A stretch of 64,000 nt of DNA. Origin: Rhodovarius lipocyclicus (GTDB lineage: Bacteria > Pseudomonadota > Alphaproteobacteria > Acetobacterales > Acetobacteraceae). Shown one piece after another: positions 48,016-57,347 of the stretch. The notes under the pieces are model-generated. The model was not told where the DNA came from. It did no database searches and saw nothing but the letters and a program-made list of their open reading frames with translations. The stretch covers positions 1 through 64,000 of the forward strand of contig NZ_JAAABL010000007.1 of the NCBI RefSeq assembly GCF_009900765.1. Direction: 5' to 3'. Both the position numbers and the translations under genes were made by a program. The number at the start of each line of letters is the position of its first letter. The stretch's first letter is position 1.

Positions 48016-48582
48016 ATGAGCATCGACCAGCAGATCGGCGCCCGCATCCGGGAATTGCGCGGCGCGCGCGGCCTGTCCTTGGACAGGCTGGCCGAGCTGG
48101 CGGAGGTGAGCCGCGCCATGCTCTCCCGCATCGAGCGCGGGGAATCGAGCCCCACGGCGCAATTGCTGAATAAGGTCTGCGCGGGGCTGGGGATCACCCT
48201 CTCCACCCTGTTCGCGGGGGCGGAGACGCCGCCCAACCCCCTCGCCCGCCGCGCGGACCAGCCGGTCTGGCGCGACCCGGCCAGCCATTACCTGCGCCGC
48301 GCCGTCTCGCCGCCCGGCACCGGCGCCGCCGTCGATATCGTGGAGGTCGAATTCCCCCCGGGCGGCAGCGTGGCGTTCGACAACCACCGGCTGGAGGGGC
48401 TGGACCAGCACATCTGGGTGCTGGACGGCACGCTGGAGGTGACGCTGGGCGACAGCCTGACCCGGCTGGAGACCGGCGACTGCCTGATGATGCGCCTCGA
48501 CCGCCCTATCCTGTTCCACAACCCCTCGGCGCGGCCCGTGCGCTACGCCGTCATCATCAGCGCCAAGGGAAACCGGGCATGA
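48016..48582 (+). CDS. XRE-family regulator with C-terminal cupin domain
   Basis: 188 residues. Helix-turn-helix at about residues 8-62 (IRELRGARGLSLDRLAELAE, then VSRAMLSRIERGESSPT), and a cupin at about 95-180 (VEFPPGGSVAFDNH, then WVLDGTLEVTLGDS). This is the common HipB/PuuR-like design, in which the cupin senses a small molecule. It probably controls itself through the dyad in its promoter, and the downstream acetyltransferase, with which it overlaps by 4 bp. Confidence 0.92.
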   Translation: MSIDQQIGARIRELRGARGLSLDRLAELAEVSRAMLSRIERGESSPTAQLLNKVCAGLGITLSTLFAGAETPPNPLARRADQPVWRDPASHYLRRAVSPPGTGAAVDIVEVEFPPGGSVAFDNHRLEGLDQHIWVLDGTLEVTLGDSLTRLETGDCLMMRLDRPILFHNPSARPVRYAVIISAKGNRA

Positions 48583-49118
48583 CCATCACTCTCCGCCCCC
48601 TGCCCGCGCCGGAGGCCGAGGCCCGGCTGCCGGAACTCGCCGCCATCCTGGTCGATGCGGTGGAGCACGGGGCCTCGGTCAATTTCCTGGCGGGGCTGTC
48701 GATGGAGCAGGCGGCGGGGTTCTGGCGCGGGCAGCTGCCGGGCCTGGCCGATGGCAGCCGCCAGCTGTTCGTGGCCGAGGCCGCCGGGCGGCTGGCCGGC
48801 ACCGTGGTGCTGACCCTGGCCCACCAGCCCAACGCGCCCCACCGGGCGGAGATCGGCAAGATGCTGGTGCATTCCGCCCTGCGGCGGCAGGGGCTGGGGC
48901 AGCGCCTGCTGCGCATGGCGGAGGACGCGGCCCTGGCCGCCGGCCGCACCCTGCTGCTGCTGGATACCGAAACGGGCAGCGCGGGCGAACTGCTCTATCG
49001 CCGCTGCGGCTGGGCCGAGGTGGGGCGCGTGCCCGACCACAGCCTGACCCCCGACGGGCGCCTCGCCGATTCCACCATCTTCTGCAAGCGGCTGAATTCC
49101 CTGGCGCAACACCCCTGA
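48579..49118 (+). CDS. GNAT-family N-acetyltransferase
   Basis: 179 residues. LFVAEAAGRLAGTVVLTLAH and IGKMLVHSALRRQGLGQRLL contain the acetyl-CoA-binding RRQGLG loop; LLLLDTETGSAGELLYRRCG is the usual C-terminal motif. Its start overlaps the XRE-cupin stop (ATGA). The pairing of an XRE-cupin regulator and a GNAT suggests detoxification or modification of the ligand sensed by the regulator. The substrate is unknown. Confidence 0.9.
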   Translation: MTITLRPLPAPEAEARLPELAAILVDAVEHGASVNFLAGLSMEQAAGFWRGQLPGLADGSRQLFVAEAAGRLAGTVVLTLAHQPNAPHRAEIGKMLVHSALRRQGLGQRLLRMAEDAALAAGRTLLLLDTETGSAGELLYRRCGWAEVGRVPDHSLTPDGRLADSTIFCKRLNSLAQHP

Positions 49119-49154
49119 CCAGGGCCGCATAATGCCGCCCGGGGGGACACGCGC

Positions 49155-50219
49155 ATGCCGGACCAGGACAGCACGCCGGCCGGCATGATCGCGGCCCTGA
49201 CCACGGCCACCCTGCGGGCGATGGAGGCGATGACCACCCAGGCCCGCCACCTGCACCCGGCGGAATTCGCGCCCCCCGCACCGGATGCCGCCCTGCCCCT
49301 GGCCCTGGCGGCCTCCCGCGCCTTCGCCTGGCCCGATCGTTGGGCCCCGGTGCGCGATTGCCTGGAACGCGCCGCGACCGCGATGGCCGAAGGCCAGGCC
49401 GCGCTCGCCGAAGCCACCACCATGCCCGAGGCCTGGCGGGCCCTGCGCGCTCTGCCCCGCGCCATGGAGGCGATCTACCCCCTCGCGGCCTTCCTGCCCG
49501 CCATCAGCCGGTATTTCCTGGAGCCCGCCCTGCGGGACGACGCGGCCCTGGCCGCCCGGCTGGCCTCAGCCCCGCCAGGGCGCGACGGGGTTGGCGTGAT
49601 GCATCTGGACGCCCCCGCCGGCACGCGCGGCGCCTGTTCCTTGTACGTGCCCGAATATTATGACGCCGCCCGCCCCTGGCCGCTGGTGGTGGCGCTGCAT
49701 GGGGGCCATGGGGATGGGGCCCGCTTCCTGTGGAACTGGGTGCGCGCCGCCCGCGGCCAGGGCGTGGCGGTGCTGGCCCCCACCGCCCTCGGCGCCACCT
49801 GGTCCATCCTGGAGCCGGAGCTGGACGGGCCCAACATCGCGCGCATGATCGCGGAGGTTTCCGCGCGCTGGAACCTCGACCCCGCCCGCCGCCTGCTGAC
49901 GGGCATGAGCGACGGCGGCAGCTTCACCTATTCCCTGGGCCTGTCCGCCGAGCCGGCCTTCAGCCACCTGGCGCCAGTGGCCGCCAATTTCCACCCGGTG
50001 CTGACCATGGCCATGAACCCCGAGCACACCCAGGGCCTGCCCATCCGCATCCTGCACGGCGCGCGGGACTGGATGTTCCCGCCCGATGTGGCGCTGAGCG
50101 CGGCGCAACTGCTGCGCCAGGTGGGGGCCCGGGTGGAATGCCACATCACGGCCGGGCTCGGGCACAACTACCCGATGGAGGAAAGCGCCGCGATCCTGGA
50201 CTGGTTCCTGCAGGTTTAG
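49155..50219 (+). CDS. Alpha/beta-hydrolase (esterase/phospholipase-like)
   Basis: 354 residues. The first 140 residues or so form a helical region rich in Ala and Leu without known motifs. The catalytic domain then has the oxyanion region WPLVVALHGGHGDGARFLWN, the nucleophile elbow GMSDGGSFTYSLG, an acidic residue at ILHGARDWMFP and the histidine in GLGHNYPMEES. It resembles PHB-depolymerase/predicted-esterase families. No signal peptide is visible, so it is probably cytoplasmic. It is convergent with the next gene, overlapping by 4 bp. Confidence 0.85.
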   Translation: MPDQDSTPAGMIAALTTATLRAMEAMTTQARHLHPAEFAPPAPDAALPLALAASRAFAWPDRWAPVRDCLERAATAMAEGQAALAEATTMPEAWRALRALPRAMEAIYPLAAFLPAISRYFLEPALRDDAALAARLASAPPGRDGVGVMHLDAPAGTRGACSLYVPEYYDAARPWPLVVALHGGHGDGARFLWNWVRAARGQGVAVLAPTALGATWSILEPELDGPNIARMIAEVSARWNLDPARRLLTGMSDGGSFTYSLGLSAEPAFSHLAPVAANFHPVLTMAMNPEHTQGLPIRILHGARDWMFPPDVALSAAQLLRQVGARVECHITAGLGHNYPMEESAAILDWFLQV

Positions 50220-50419
50220 AGCGGCTTCTGCGCCTTTTCCAGCAGCCGCGCGAAGAAGCCGGGCTTCTTCGGCGCCTCGGTCTTCACCACGGCGGCCTCG
50301 GCTTCGGCCTTGGCGCGGCGTTCCTTCTCGGCCAGCCATTTTTCCAGCGTCATGCCGGCCTTGGCCGCGCGCTTGGCCTCATAGGCCCGCTGGCCTTCCG
50401 TGAGCTGCTTCGCGTCCAT
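50216..50419 (-). CDS. Small charged hypothetical protein
   Basis: 67 residues starting MDAKQLTEGQRAYEAKRAAK, very rich in Lys, Glu and Ala (helical), ending KKPGFFARLLEKAQKPL. The family is not recognised, though similar short proteins with a TLEKWLAEKERR segment are common in Acetobacteraceae by memory only. It is antiparallel to the esterase end (4-bp overlap at the stop codons) and divergent from the DUF1491 gene. The open frame extends far upstream, but that part opposes another gene. Confidence 0.6.
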   Translation of the reverse strand: MDAKQLTEGQRAYEAKRAAKAGMTLEKWLAEKERRAKAEAEAAVVKTEAPKKPGFFARLLEKAQKPL

Positions 50420-50513
50420 GTGCTGCCTGTCTCCGTCGCGGGCGGTGGGTGGCTTCTTCTGGCGCGGCGCGGCGCCGCTGGCAACCGGGGGGCCGGCAGG
50501 GCAGAATGGCGGC

Positions 50514-50846
50514 ATGGAACCCAAAGTGAAGGCCGAGATCTGGGCCAGCATGGCCCTGCGCCTCTCGAACTCCTCCGGCCGCCCCGCCATGCAGCTGCGG
50601 CGCGGCGACCCCGACAGCGGCGGCTTCCTGTGCGTGCTGCGCAACCAGGCCGGGGCCTCCGTGCTGTCCCAGACCCGCGACGGCGCGGGCCGGCCGGCCT
50701 GGATCAGAGGCACCGGCCCCGGCGCGGTCGAGGAAGAGGTGGCCAATGCCTATGTCGAGCGGCAGGTGAAGCGCGACCCGGACCTGTGGGTGCTGGAATT
50801 CGAGGCGCCGGACCTGCTGCCGCCGTTTGAGGCGAAGATCCTGTGA
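50514..50846 (+). CDS. DUF1491 family protein
   Basis: 110 residues. MEPKVKAEIWASMALRLSNS, RGDPDSGGFLCVLRN and EEEVANAYVERQVKRDPDLW, then VLEFEAPD, match the small alphaproteobacterial DUF1491 family. No function is known. Its stop is followed 7 bp later by the second palindromic repeat module. Confidence 0.75.
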   Translation: MEPKVKAEIWASMALRLSNSSGRPAMQLRRGDPDSGGFLCVLRNQAGASVLSQTRDGAGRPAWIRGTGPGAVEEEVANAYVERQVKRDPDLWVLEFEAPDLLPPFEAKIL

Positions 50847-51068
50847 AGGCACAGCGAGGGGGCGCCGCCCCCTCGCGCTCCCCCGCCAGGAGCCGAAAGG
50901 CCCCTGGCCCCCTTCAGTTTGGCGCCGGTCCTGCCAAGGCGTTTCTTATTGATATTAATAATAAAAATTTCGCCCCACCTGCCAAGGCAAGGCGCCAATT
51001 CATGGGTTCAAAGGGTTGCTACAACCCTTTGCGGGGAGCCCGAGGGGCGGCGCCCCTCGGCCTTTTCC
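50847..51068. repeat. Palindromic four-hairpin module between convergent genes (copy 2)
   Basis: From the left: hp1 50854-50876 (10 bp perfect), spacer GCTCCCCC, hp2 50885-50908 (10 bp, one mismatch, GAAA loop), arm TTGGCGCC 50919-50926 whose partner GGCGCCAA is at 50991-50998, an A+T-rich core with TTATTGATATTA (50946-50957), then in opposite orientation hp2' 51009-51031 (10 bp perfect) and hp1' 51040-51060 (9 bp). An 11-bp direct repeat CCTGCCAAGGC (50930-50940 and 50978-50988) flanks the core. Order, spacer CTCCC, TCAGTTTGG and CCAATTCATG-like motifs and the core 12-mer (inverted) are shared with 33279-33488. hp2 equals the solo hairpin after ilvC. Confidence 0.78.
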
Positions 51069-52448
51069 TTACTTCTCCCCCGCATCCCACCAGATACCGG
51101 TAAAGGCCAGCAGCCCTTCCCGCAGGATCTCCGGGATCGCGTGCTCATCCGGCCCGTGCTGCTTGCAGCCGCTGTAGCTGTGCGGAATCCACACCAGCGG
51201 CACGCCCAGATGGTCCACGAACACATCCCCGGGCAACCCGCCGGAGCTGTTGGGGATGATCTGCACCTTCTTGCCCAGCGTCTGTTCCATGCTGGCGCGG
51301 GCGAACTGCACCCAGGGGTTATCGGGCGCGGTGCGGCTGGCGGGCATGCGGATCGCCGCGTTCTCGATCGCCACCATCTGGAAGCCGTGCTCATCCAGAT
51401 GGAGGCGCAGCGCGGGGGCGAAGACGGCCGGGTCGCTGTCCACCGTGTAGCGGATCTGGCAATGGGCGCTGGCGTCGGGGGCCACGGCGTTCACCGGGTT
51501 TTCCGGCCGGCCGCTGATCATGGCCAGCACGATCAGGCTGTTCCAGCCATAGATCTTCTCGGCGGGGGAAAGGCCGGGCTCGCCCCAGCCCTCGTCGATG
51601 GTCGCGGCCTCTCCGCCGCCGCCCAGCGGGCAGTCGGCCAGCAGCATGCGGACGGAGTTGGGCACGGATTTCGGCAGGAAGCCGCGCACCAGCACCTTGC
51701 CGTTGCGGTCCATCATGCTGGCCAGCGCATGGGCCAGGATGATGGCGGGGTCGGTGGTCAGCCCGCCCCAATGGCCGCTGTGCACGCCGCCCGGGCGCAG
51801 CTTCACCACCAGGTCGAAGTGATAGGTGCCGCGCGTGCCGGTGGTGATGGTCGGCACCTCCGGCACCACGCGCGGGCCGTCGCTGGCGATCAGCGCGTCG
51901 GCGGCCAGAAGATCGGTGTGGGAGGCCACGAACTGCTTCAGCCCGCCGCTGCCGCGCTCCTCGGCGGTTTCCACGATCAGCTTGATGTTGAAGCCGAGCT
52001 TGCCGTCGCGCTCGGCCAGCACGGCCTCCAGCGCGGTCAGGTTCAGCACGTGCTGGCCCTTGTTGTCGGCGCTGCCACGGCCGTACCACTTGCCGTCGAT
52101 CTCGGTCAGCGCCCAGGGGTCGATCCCGTCGGACCACTGGTCCGCCAGGCCGCGCACCGTGTCGCCATGGCCATACAGGATGATGGTGGGCCGCGCCGGG
52201 TCCTCGATGCGCAGGCCGGTCAGGATGGGGCCGAGGCCGGGGACCGGGTTCTCATGCACCGTCACCTCGAAGCCCATGCCGCGCACCCAGGGGGCCAGGC
52301 CTTCCTCCAGATAGGCGCGCAGATCGGCCTCGTGGCCGGGGTCCTGGCTGGTGGAGCGGTAGGCGATCAGCCCCGCGAGCCGTTCCTTGAAGGCGCCGCT
52401 GTCGAAGAATTCCGCCGCGCGCGTCAGCGCGCCCTGCCGGTCAGCCAT
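51069..52448 (-). CDS. M20-family dipeptidase/metallopeptidase
   Basis: 459 residues. TIILYGHGDTVRG contains the first metal ligand, WYGRGSADNKGQ the bridging Asp, and IVETAEERGSGG the catalytic Glu pair; a lid domain and the final His region (SGCKQHGPDEHAI) complete the enzyme. Carnosinase-like or succinyl-diaminopimelate desuccinylase-like peptidases share this plan; this length favours the dipeptidase group. The ATG follows the AsmA stop directly (TGAATG), with AAAGGGAG inside the AsmA end, so the two are coupled. Confidence 0.92.
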   Translation of the reverse strand: MADRQGALTRAAEFFDSGAFKERLAGLIAYRSTSQDPGHEADLRAYLEEGLAPWVRGMGFEVTVHENPVPGLGPILTGLRIEDPARPTIILYGHGDTVRGLADQWSDGIDPWALTEIDGKWYGRGSADNKGQHVLNLTALEAVLAERDGKLGFNIKLIVETAEERGSGGLKQFVASHTDLLAADALIASDGPRVVPEVPTITTGTRGTYHFDLVVKLRPGGVHSGHWGGLTTDPAIILAHALASMMDRNGKVLVRGFLPKSVPNSVRMLLADCPLGGGGEAATIDEGWGEPGLSPAEKIYGWNSLIVLAMISGRPENPVNAVAPDASAHCQIRYTVDSDPAVFAPALRLHLDEHGFQMVAIENAAIRMPASRTAPDNPWVQFARASMEQTLGKKVQIIPNSSGGLPGDVFVDHLGVPLVWIPHSYSGCKQHGPDEHAIPEILREGLLAFTGIWWDAGEK

Positions 52449-55250
52449 TCACTGCTCCCTTTCGATCCGCCAGCGCAGATAGCGCGCGGCTTCCGCCAGG
52501 CGCTGCATCGCGCCCGGGCGGCCGTTGAACCACAGCCCGATCTCGGGCCCTTCCGGCGGCGGGATGGTCACCCGCAATTCGCCCACGCCGCGCGGCAGGT
52601 CGAACCCGCCGGACAGCCGGGCCTCGCCCGCCTCCGTCGCGATGCTGGCGCCGCGCAGGCTGAACTGCCCCGCCTGCACCGTGAAGGGCAGCAGCAGCCG
52701 CTGGAACGGCGTGGTGCCGCCCGCCAGCGCGGCCTGGATGGCGCGCTGCGCCGCCAGGGTTTCCGGCAGGGCGATGCCCGCGGCCAGCGCCGCCATGTCC
52801 AGCCCGCCCGCCACGCCGTCGCGCAACGAGACCTGCCCCTCCCCCTGCAGGCTGGACCGCCAGGCGGCCAACGCGGCCCCGCGCGCCGAAAGCCGCAGCG
52901 CCATATCCGCCGTGCCCGCCAGCACATGCGGCGGCGTGGGCGGCAGGGGGGATGACAGGGCGAAGCCCTCCAGGTTCAGCGTCAGGTTCAGGCGCGGCAG
53001 CCCCTCGGAGGGATCGACCTCCAGCAGCCCGCGCAGGGCGCCGCCCTGCAACTGCCCCTCGGCCAGTTCCAGTGCCAGGCGCCCGGCATCCAGGCGCAGC
53101 CCGCCCCGGGCCTCGGCGATGGCGGGCAGCGCGCCGATCTCCAGCCGCTCCGCCCGCCAGGCCAGCTCGGCATCCAGCAGCCGCAGGGCGGAGATGTCAG
53201 GCAGGCTGGTGCGCTCCGGCAGGCGCAGGGTCTCGGCGGCCAGCTGGCCGGTCAGGCGCGGGCGGTCGCCCGCCAGGTTCAGCCCCAGCGCGCCACGCGC
53301 GCGCTGCTGGCCAGCCACGATGTCGATGCTCTCGGCCGAGACATTGCCGCCCCGCAGCCCCAGATTGGCGATCAGCGCGAAGCTGCCGCCATTGATCCAT
53401 TCGGCCATGGCGGGCGTCAGCCAGGGGGCCAGGAAGCGCGCGGCGCCGGGGTGGCGCAGGGTCATGGTGCCCTGGGCGCGGCTTTCGCGCGCGTCCAGCG
53501 TCGCCTGGGCCTCGGCGCGGGCATCCTCGACCTCCGCCTCCGCGCGCAGGGCCAATTGCTCCACCGGGCCCGAGACGCTGGCGCGCAGCCGCACCGGGGC
53601 GCTGCCCAGCGGCAGGGCGGCGGGGGCGGTGCCCAGCAGGGCGGCCAACTGCCCGCCTTCCAGCTCCAGCGTCGCCTCCTGCACGCGGAAGGGCGAGAGG
53701 GTGAGGTTGGCGGCCGCCGTGATCTCCGCCCCGGCATGGCGGGCGCGCAGGCGGCGCAGCAACACCCGGCCCGCGGTGGCGGAGCCATCGATGCTCAGAT
53801 TCTCGAATTCGCGGCCGGCCCAGCGGGCGGTGGCGGCGGACAGGCGCAGCTCCAGGTCCAGCACCGGCAGGGCCGCAAGGCCACCGGCCCAGCGCTCCAC
53901 CTCCAGCCGCCCCAGCTCCAGCCCCGCGCCCAGGAAGGGGCGCGCGCCCCAGCGCCAGGTGGCCCCGCCGCGCACGGGCTGGCCATCCAGCGTCAGCGCC
54001 ATCTCGTTCAGCGCCGCCTGCCGGGCATCGAGGGAGAGGCGCAGCGTGCCGCGCAGCGGGGCCTCCGGCAGGGAAAGCCCGGGGATGGCGATGCCGAGCG
54101 CCGGCAGCAGCGGGTTCAGCGCCTCCGCGCGCGGGCCGTCGAGGGAAATGCGCCATTCGCTGGCATCGGCGGTGCCGGCGCCGGAGATGGCGATCTTCAT
54201 GTCGCCCGGCAGCTCGGCCCGGCCATCGGGCACCAGGATGCGCCCCTGTTCCAGTTGCACCCCCACCCGCAGCTGCCGCAGCCGCACGCCGCGCAGGGTG
54301 GCCGATTCGGCCGACAGGTCGATGGAGACCGGCAGCGCCGTGCCCCCGCCGCGCCGGAACGCCTGCTCCCAGGCATCCAGCTCATAGCTGGAGGCGAGCA
54401 ACGAGGCATCCAGCCGCAGCGTGGGCGCGTAGCGCAGGGAGATGCCGCCGCGCGCCTGCTGCCCGGCCAGCACCAGTTGCAGCTGGTCCGCCGCCAGCAA
54501 TTCGGCGGTGGCGGTCAGCCGGGCCTGGGCGGTGAAGGCGCCGGGGGGCGTGGGCAGCAGGGCCGAGAGGTCCGGCCCGCTCGCCTCCAGCCGGCCTTCA
54601 TAGCCTCCCTCGGCCAGCAGCACGCCACGGGTGGAAAGCCGGGCGGCGCCAAGCTGGGTGGAGAGGTCGAAGGGCGCCACCCCATCATCCCCCGCCCGGC
54701 CCAGCGTGGCGGAGAACGCCACCGGCTGGCCGCGCCAGGCGAAGCGGCCCTCGGCCGAGAGCGCATCGGTGGGCCCGCCGGCCAGCAGCCGGGCGGAGAC
54801 ACCCTCGACCGTGACGCCGGAGATGCTGACGCGGCTGTCCTCCAGCCGGGCATCCAGGGCCGTCAGGCTGCCGAGGGGGCGCAGGGTGGGCAGGCGCGAG
54901 GGCGGCCAGGGCAGGCGGATATCGGCGCCGACCAGCGTCACCTCCCGCACCGAGATGCGGCCGAGCAGCAGGTGCCAGGGGTCGAGCCGCAGGCGCAGGG
55001 CGGCGGCCGTCAGCTCCACCTCGTCGCCGGAAAGGCCGACCTCGATGCCATCGGCTTCCAGCACCGTCTCCGGCAGGAAGCGCAGGCGCAGCGCGCCGTT
55101 GATGGCGATGCGCCGGCCCAGGCGCTCACCCGCGTGTTCGGCGAGGGCGGGGCGGTAGCGGTCCCAGTCGATGCGGGCGGGCAGCAGCAGCAGCGCCCCG
55201 GTGGCCAGCGCCAGCAGCAGGGCGACAGCGGGCAGCAGCCGCCGGATCAC
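52449..55250 (-). CDS. AsmA-like outer-membrane assembly/lipid-transfer family protein
   Basis: 933 residues from a GTG at 55250. The N terminus VIRRLLPAVALLLALATGAL is a signal anchor, followed by LLPARIDWDRYRPALAEHAG and ERLGRRIAINGALRLRFLPE, the AsmA-domain start. The rest is a long beta-rich periplasmic region with many Leu-Arg-Leu repeats, ending in an AsmA_2-type C terminus (LRGASIATEAGEARLSGGFD). Such proteins are anchored in the inner membrane and are thought to bridge lipids to the outer membrane. The frame stays open 47 codons upstream, but these are Arg/Pro-rich and lack the family start. Confidence 0.82.
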   Translation of the reverse strand: MIRRLLPAVALLLALATGALLLLPARIDWDRYRPALAEHAGERLGRRIAINGALRLRFLPETVLEADGIEVGLSGDEVELTAAALRLRLDPWHLLLGRISVREVTLVGADIRLPWPPSRLPTLRPLGSLTALDARLEDSRVSISGVTVEGVSARLLAGGPTDALSAEGRFAWRGQPVAFSATLGRAGDDGVAPFDLSTQLGAARLSTRGVLLAEGGYEGRLEASGPDLSALLPTPPGAFTAQARLTATAELLAADQLQLVLAGQQARGGISLRYAPTLRLDASLLASSYELDAWEQAFRRGGGTALPVSIDLSAESATLRGVRLRQLRVGVQLEQGRILVPDGRAELPGDMKIAISGAGTADASEWRISLDGPRAEALNPLLPALGIAIPGLSLPEAPLRGTLRLSLDARQAALNEMALTLDGQPVRGGATWRWGARPFLGAGLELGRLEVERWAGGLAALPVLDLELRLSAATARWAGREFENLSIDGSATAGRVLLRRLRARHAGAEITAAANLTLSPFRVQEATLELEGGQLAALLGTAPAALPLGSAPVRLRASVSGPVEQLALRAEAEVEDARAEAQATLDARESRAQGTMTLRHPGAARFLAPWLTPAMAEWINGGSFALIANLGLRGGNVSAESIDIVAGQQRARGALGLNLAGDRPRLTGQLAAETLRLPERTSLPDISALRLLDAELAWRAERLEIGALPAIAEARGGLRLDAGRLALELAEGQLQGGALRGLLEVDPSEGLPRLNLTLNLEGFALSSPLPPTPPHVLAGTADMALRLSARGAALAAWRSSLQGEGQVSLRDGVAGGLDMAALAAGIALPETLAAQRAIQAALAGGTTPFQRLLLPFTVQAGQFSLRGASIATEAGEARLSGGFDLPRGVGELRVTIPPPEGPEIGLWFNGRPGAMQRLAEAARYLRWRIEREQ

Positions 55251-55439
55251 GCCGGCGCGCCCGGGTGGGTCACGACGATTTCCGGCTGCCTGTCGAGGCT
55301 GTTCACGCCGGCGCCCATTGTCTTGCCTGCCACATCGCTCATCTTTGCCTTTGAAGGCTGGTGGACGCCCGCGCAAGGGGTGTGCCGTCAATCGGGCGCG
55401 CCCATGCTAGACTGCGGGGCCAGCAAGGAAGGTTCGGGT

Positions 55440-56198
55440 TTGAGTTTCTGGGGCAAGATCATCGGGGGCTTCACCGGCTTCCTGACCGGCGGGCCGATCG
55501 GCGCGCTGGTGGGGGCCGCGATGGGCCATGCGGCCGACAGCGGGGCCGGGCGACTGGGCCAGAACCCGGCGCAGCTGGCGGCCATGCTGGGCAGCCGCGA
55601 GCAACTGTTCGCCGTGGGGGTGGTGGTGCTCTCGGCCAAGCTGGCGAAATGCGACGGGCCGGTGAAGCGGATCGAGATCGACACCTTCAAGCGCCAGTTC
55701 CGCATCCCGCCCGAGAACATGGCCGAGGTGGCCCAACTGTTCGACCGCGCGCGGGAGGATGCGGAGGGCTACGAGCCCTTCGCCGACCGCATGGGCCAGG
55801 CCTTCGCCGACCGGCGGGAGATGCTGGAGGATGTGCTGGCCGCGCTGTTCAGCATCGCCCGCGCCGACGGCCCGCTGACGAATGGGGAGGTCGCCTTCTT
55901 GCAACGGGTGCAGATCGGCTTCGGGCTGGACGCGCCGGCCTGGATGCGCGCGCGCGACACCACCGCCGAGCGCCCCCGCCCCATGCCCACGGGCCCCGAC
56001 CCCTATCGGGTGCTGGGCATCGGGCGGGAGGCGACGGACGCGCAGGCGCGCGCCACCTGGCGGCGCCTGGTGCGGGAGAACCATCCGGATGCCGTCGCCT
56101 CCAGGGGGGCGGGGCCGGACATGGTGCGCCGCGCGGCCGACAAGGTGGCCGAGATCAACGCCGCCTGGGACCGCATCAAGCGGGAGCGCAAGCTGTGA
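55440..56198 (+). CDS. TerB/DnaJ-domain co-chaperone (DjlA-like)
   Basis: 252 residues from a TTG start with a strong AAGGAAGG site; an ATG 12 codons earlier (55404) is the alternative. A Gly-rich N-terminal segment, GGFTGFLTGGPIGALVGAAM, may be membrane-associated; a TerB-like helical domain (about residues 50-165) follows; a C-terminal J-domain has the HPD motif at 215-217. This is the architecture of DjlA. It overlaps the amidase gene by 4 bp. Confidence 0.85.
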   Translation: MSFWGKIIGGFTGFLTGGPIGALVGAAMGHAADSGAGRLGQNPAQLAAMLGSREQLFAVGVVVLSAKLAKCDGPVKRIEIDTFKRQFRIPPENMAEVAQLFDRAREDAEGYEPFADRMGQAFADRREMLEDVLAALFSIARADGPLTNGEVAFLQRVQIGFGLDAPAWMRARDTTAERPRPMPTGPDPYRVLGIGREATDAQARATWRRLVRENHPDAVASRGAGPDMVRRAADKVAEINAAWDRIKRERKL

Positions 56199-56890
56199 TC
56201 CGCACCGCCCCCAGCCCCAACCACGATGCGAGGCCGGCGGGCGAGCCGGTGGACATGCTGGTGCTGCACTACACCGGCATGCGGAGCGGCCGCGCGGCGC
56301 TGGAGCGGCTGCGGGACCCGGAGGCGCGCGTGTCCTCCCACTACCTCGTCGAGGAGGACGGCACCGTCTTCGCCCTGGTGCCGGAGGAGCGGCGCGCCTG
56401 GCATGCCGGGGTATCCTTCTGGCGGGGGCATGAGGGGCTGAACGGGCGCAGCATCGGGATCGAGATCGTGAACCCCGGGCATGAATGGGGCTACCGGCCA
56501 TTTCCGGTGCTGCAGATGGCCGCGGTGGCCGACCTGTGCCTGGAGATCCTGGGCCGGCACCCGATCCCCGCGCGCAATGTGGTGGCGCACAGCGACATCG
56601 CCCCCGACCGCAAGCAGGACCCGGGCGAGATGTTCGAATGGCAGGCCTTGGCCGAGCAAGGGGTGGGGCTGTGGCCCGCGCATATCCCCCCGGCCCCTGG
56701 CGCCGACACGGCCGCGCTGCTGGCGCGCATCGGGTATCGGGCGGATCTGCCGCTGCCGGTGCTGCTGCGGGCCTTTCAGCGGCACTGGCGGCCGATGCTG
56801 GTGGATGGGCTGGCCGATGCGGAGACGCTGGCCCGGCTTTCGGCCGTGGCGGCGCTGTGCGAATCGGAGGAGGGCTCGGCGGCGGCTTGA
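56195..56890 (+). CDS. ampD: N-acetylmuramoyl-L-alanine amidase, AmpD family
   Basis: 231 residues from GTG at 56195, overlapping the DjlA-like stop (GTGA). LVLHYTGMRSGRAALERLRD has the first zinc histidine, SSHYLVEEDGTVFALVPEER and AWHAGVSFWRG are typical of the family, IEIVNPGHEWGYRPFPVLQM follows, and VVAHSDIAPDRKQDPGEMF carries the remaining ligands. It cleaves the lactyl-peptide bond of anhydromuropeptides during cell-wall recycling; it lacks a signal peptide, so it is cytoplasmic. Its stop codon lies inside the rnpB -35 box. Confidence 0.92.
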   Translation: MIRTAPSPNHDARPAGEPVDMLVLHYTGMRSGRAALERLRDPEARVSSHYLVEEDGTVFALVPEERRAWHAGVSFWRGHEGLNGRSIGIEIVNPGHEWGYRPFPVLQMAAVADLCLEILGRHPIPARNVVAHSDIAPDRKQDPGEMFEWQALAEQGVGLWPAHIPPAPGADTAALLARIGYRADLPLPVLLRAFQRHWRPMLVDGLADAETLARLSAVAALCESEEGSAAA

Positions 56891-56916
56891 CGGGGGTAGG
56901 CGTAAAGCGCCTATTG
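56887..56916 (+). promoter_or_regulatory. rnpB promoter overlapping the ampD stop codon
   Basis: TTGACG (56887-56892) contains the ampD TGA (56888-56890). After 18 bp comes CTATTG (56911-56916), and the RNA start predicted from the P1 helix (about 56922) is at the expected distance. A 6-bp inverted repeat TAGGCG/CGCCTA (56897-56902, 56908-56913) fills the spacer. Confidence 0.6.
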
Positions 56917-56921
56917 CGGCC

Positions 56922-57307
<386 letters not shown>

Positions 57308-57347
57308 GCTTGTGCTGTCGCGAATCTCGCCGTATGAGGGCGCCGCC

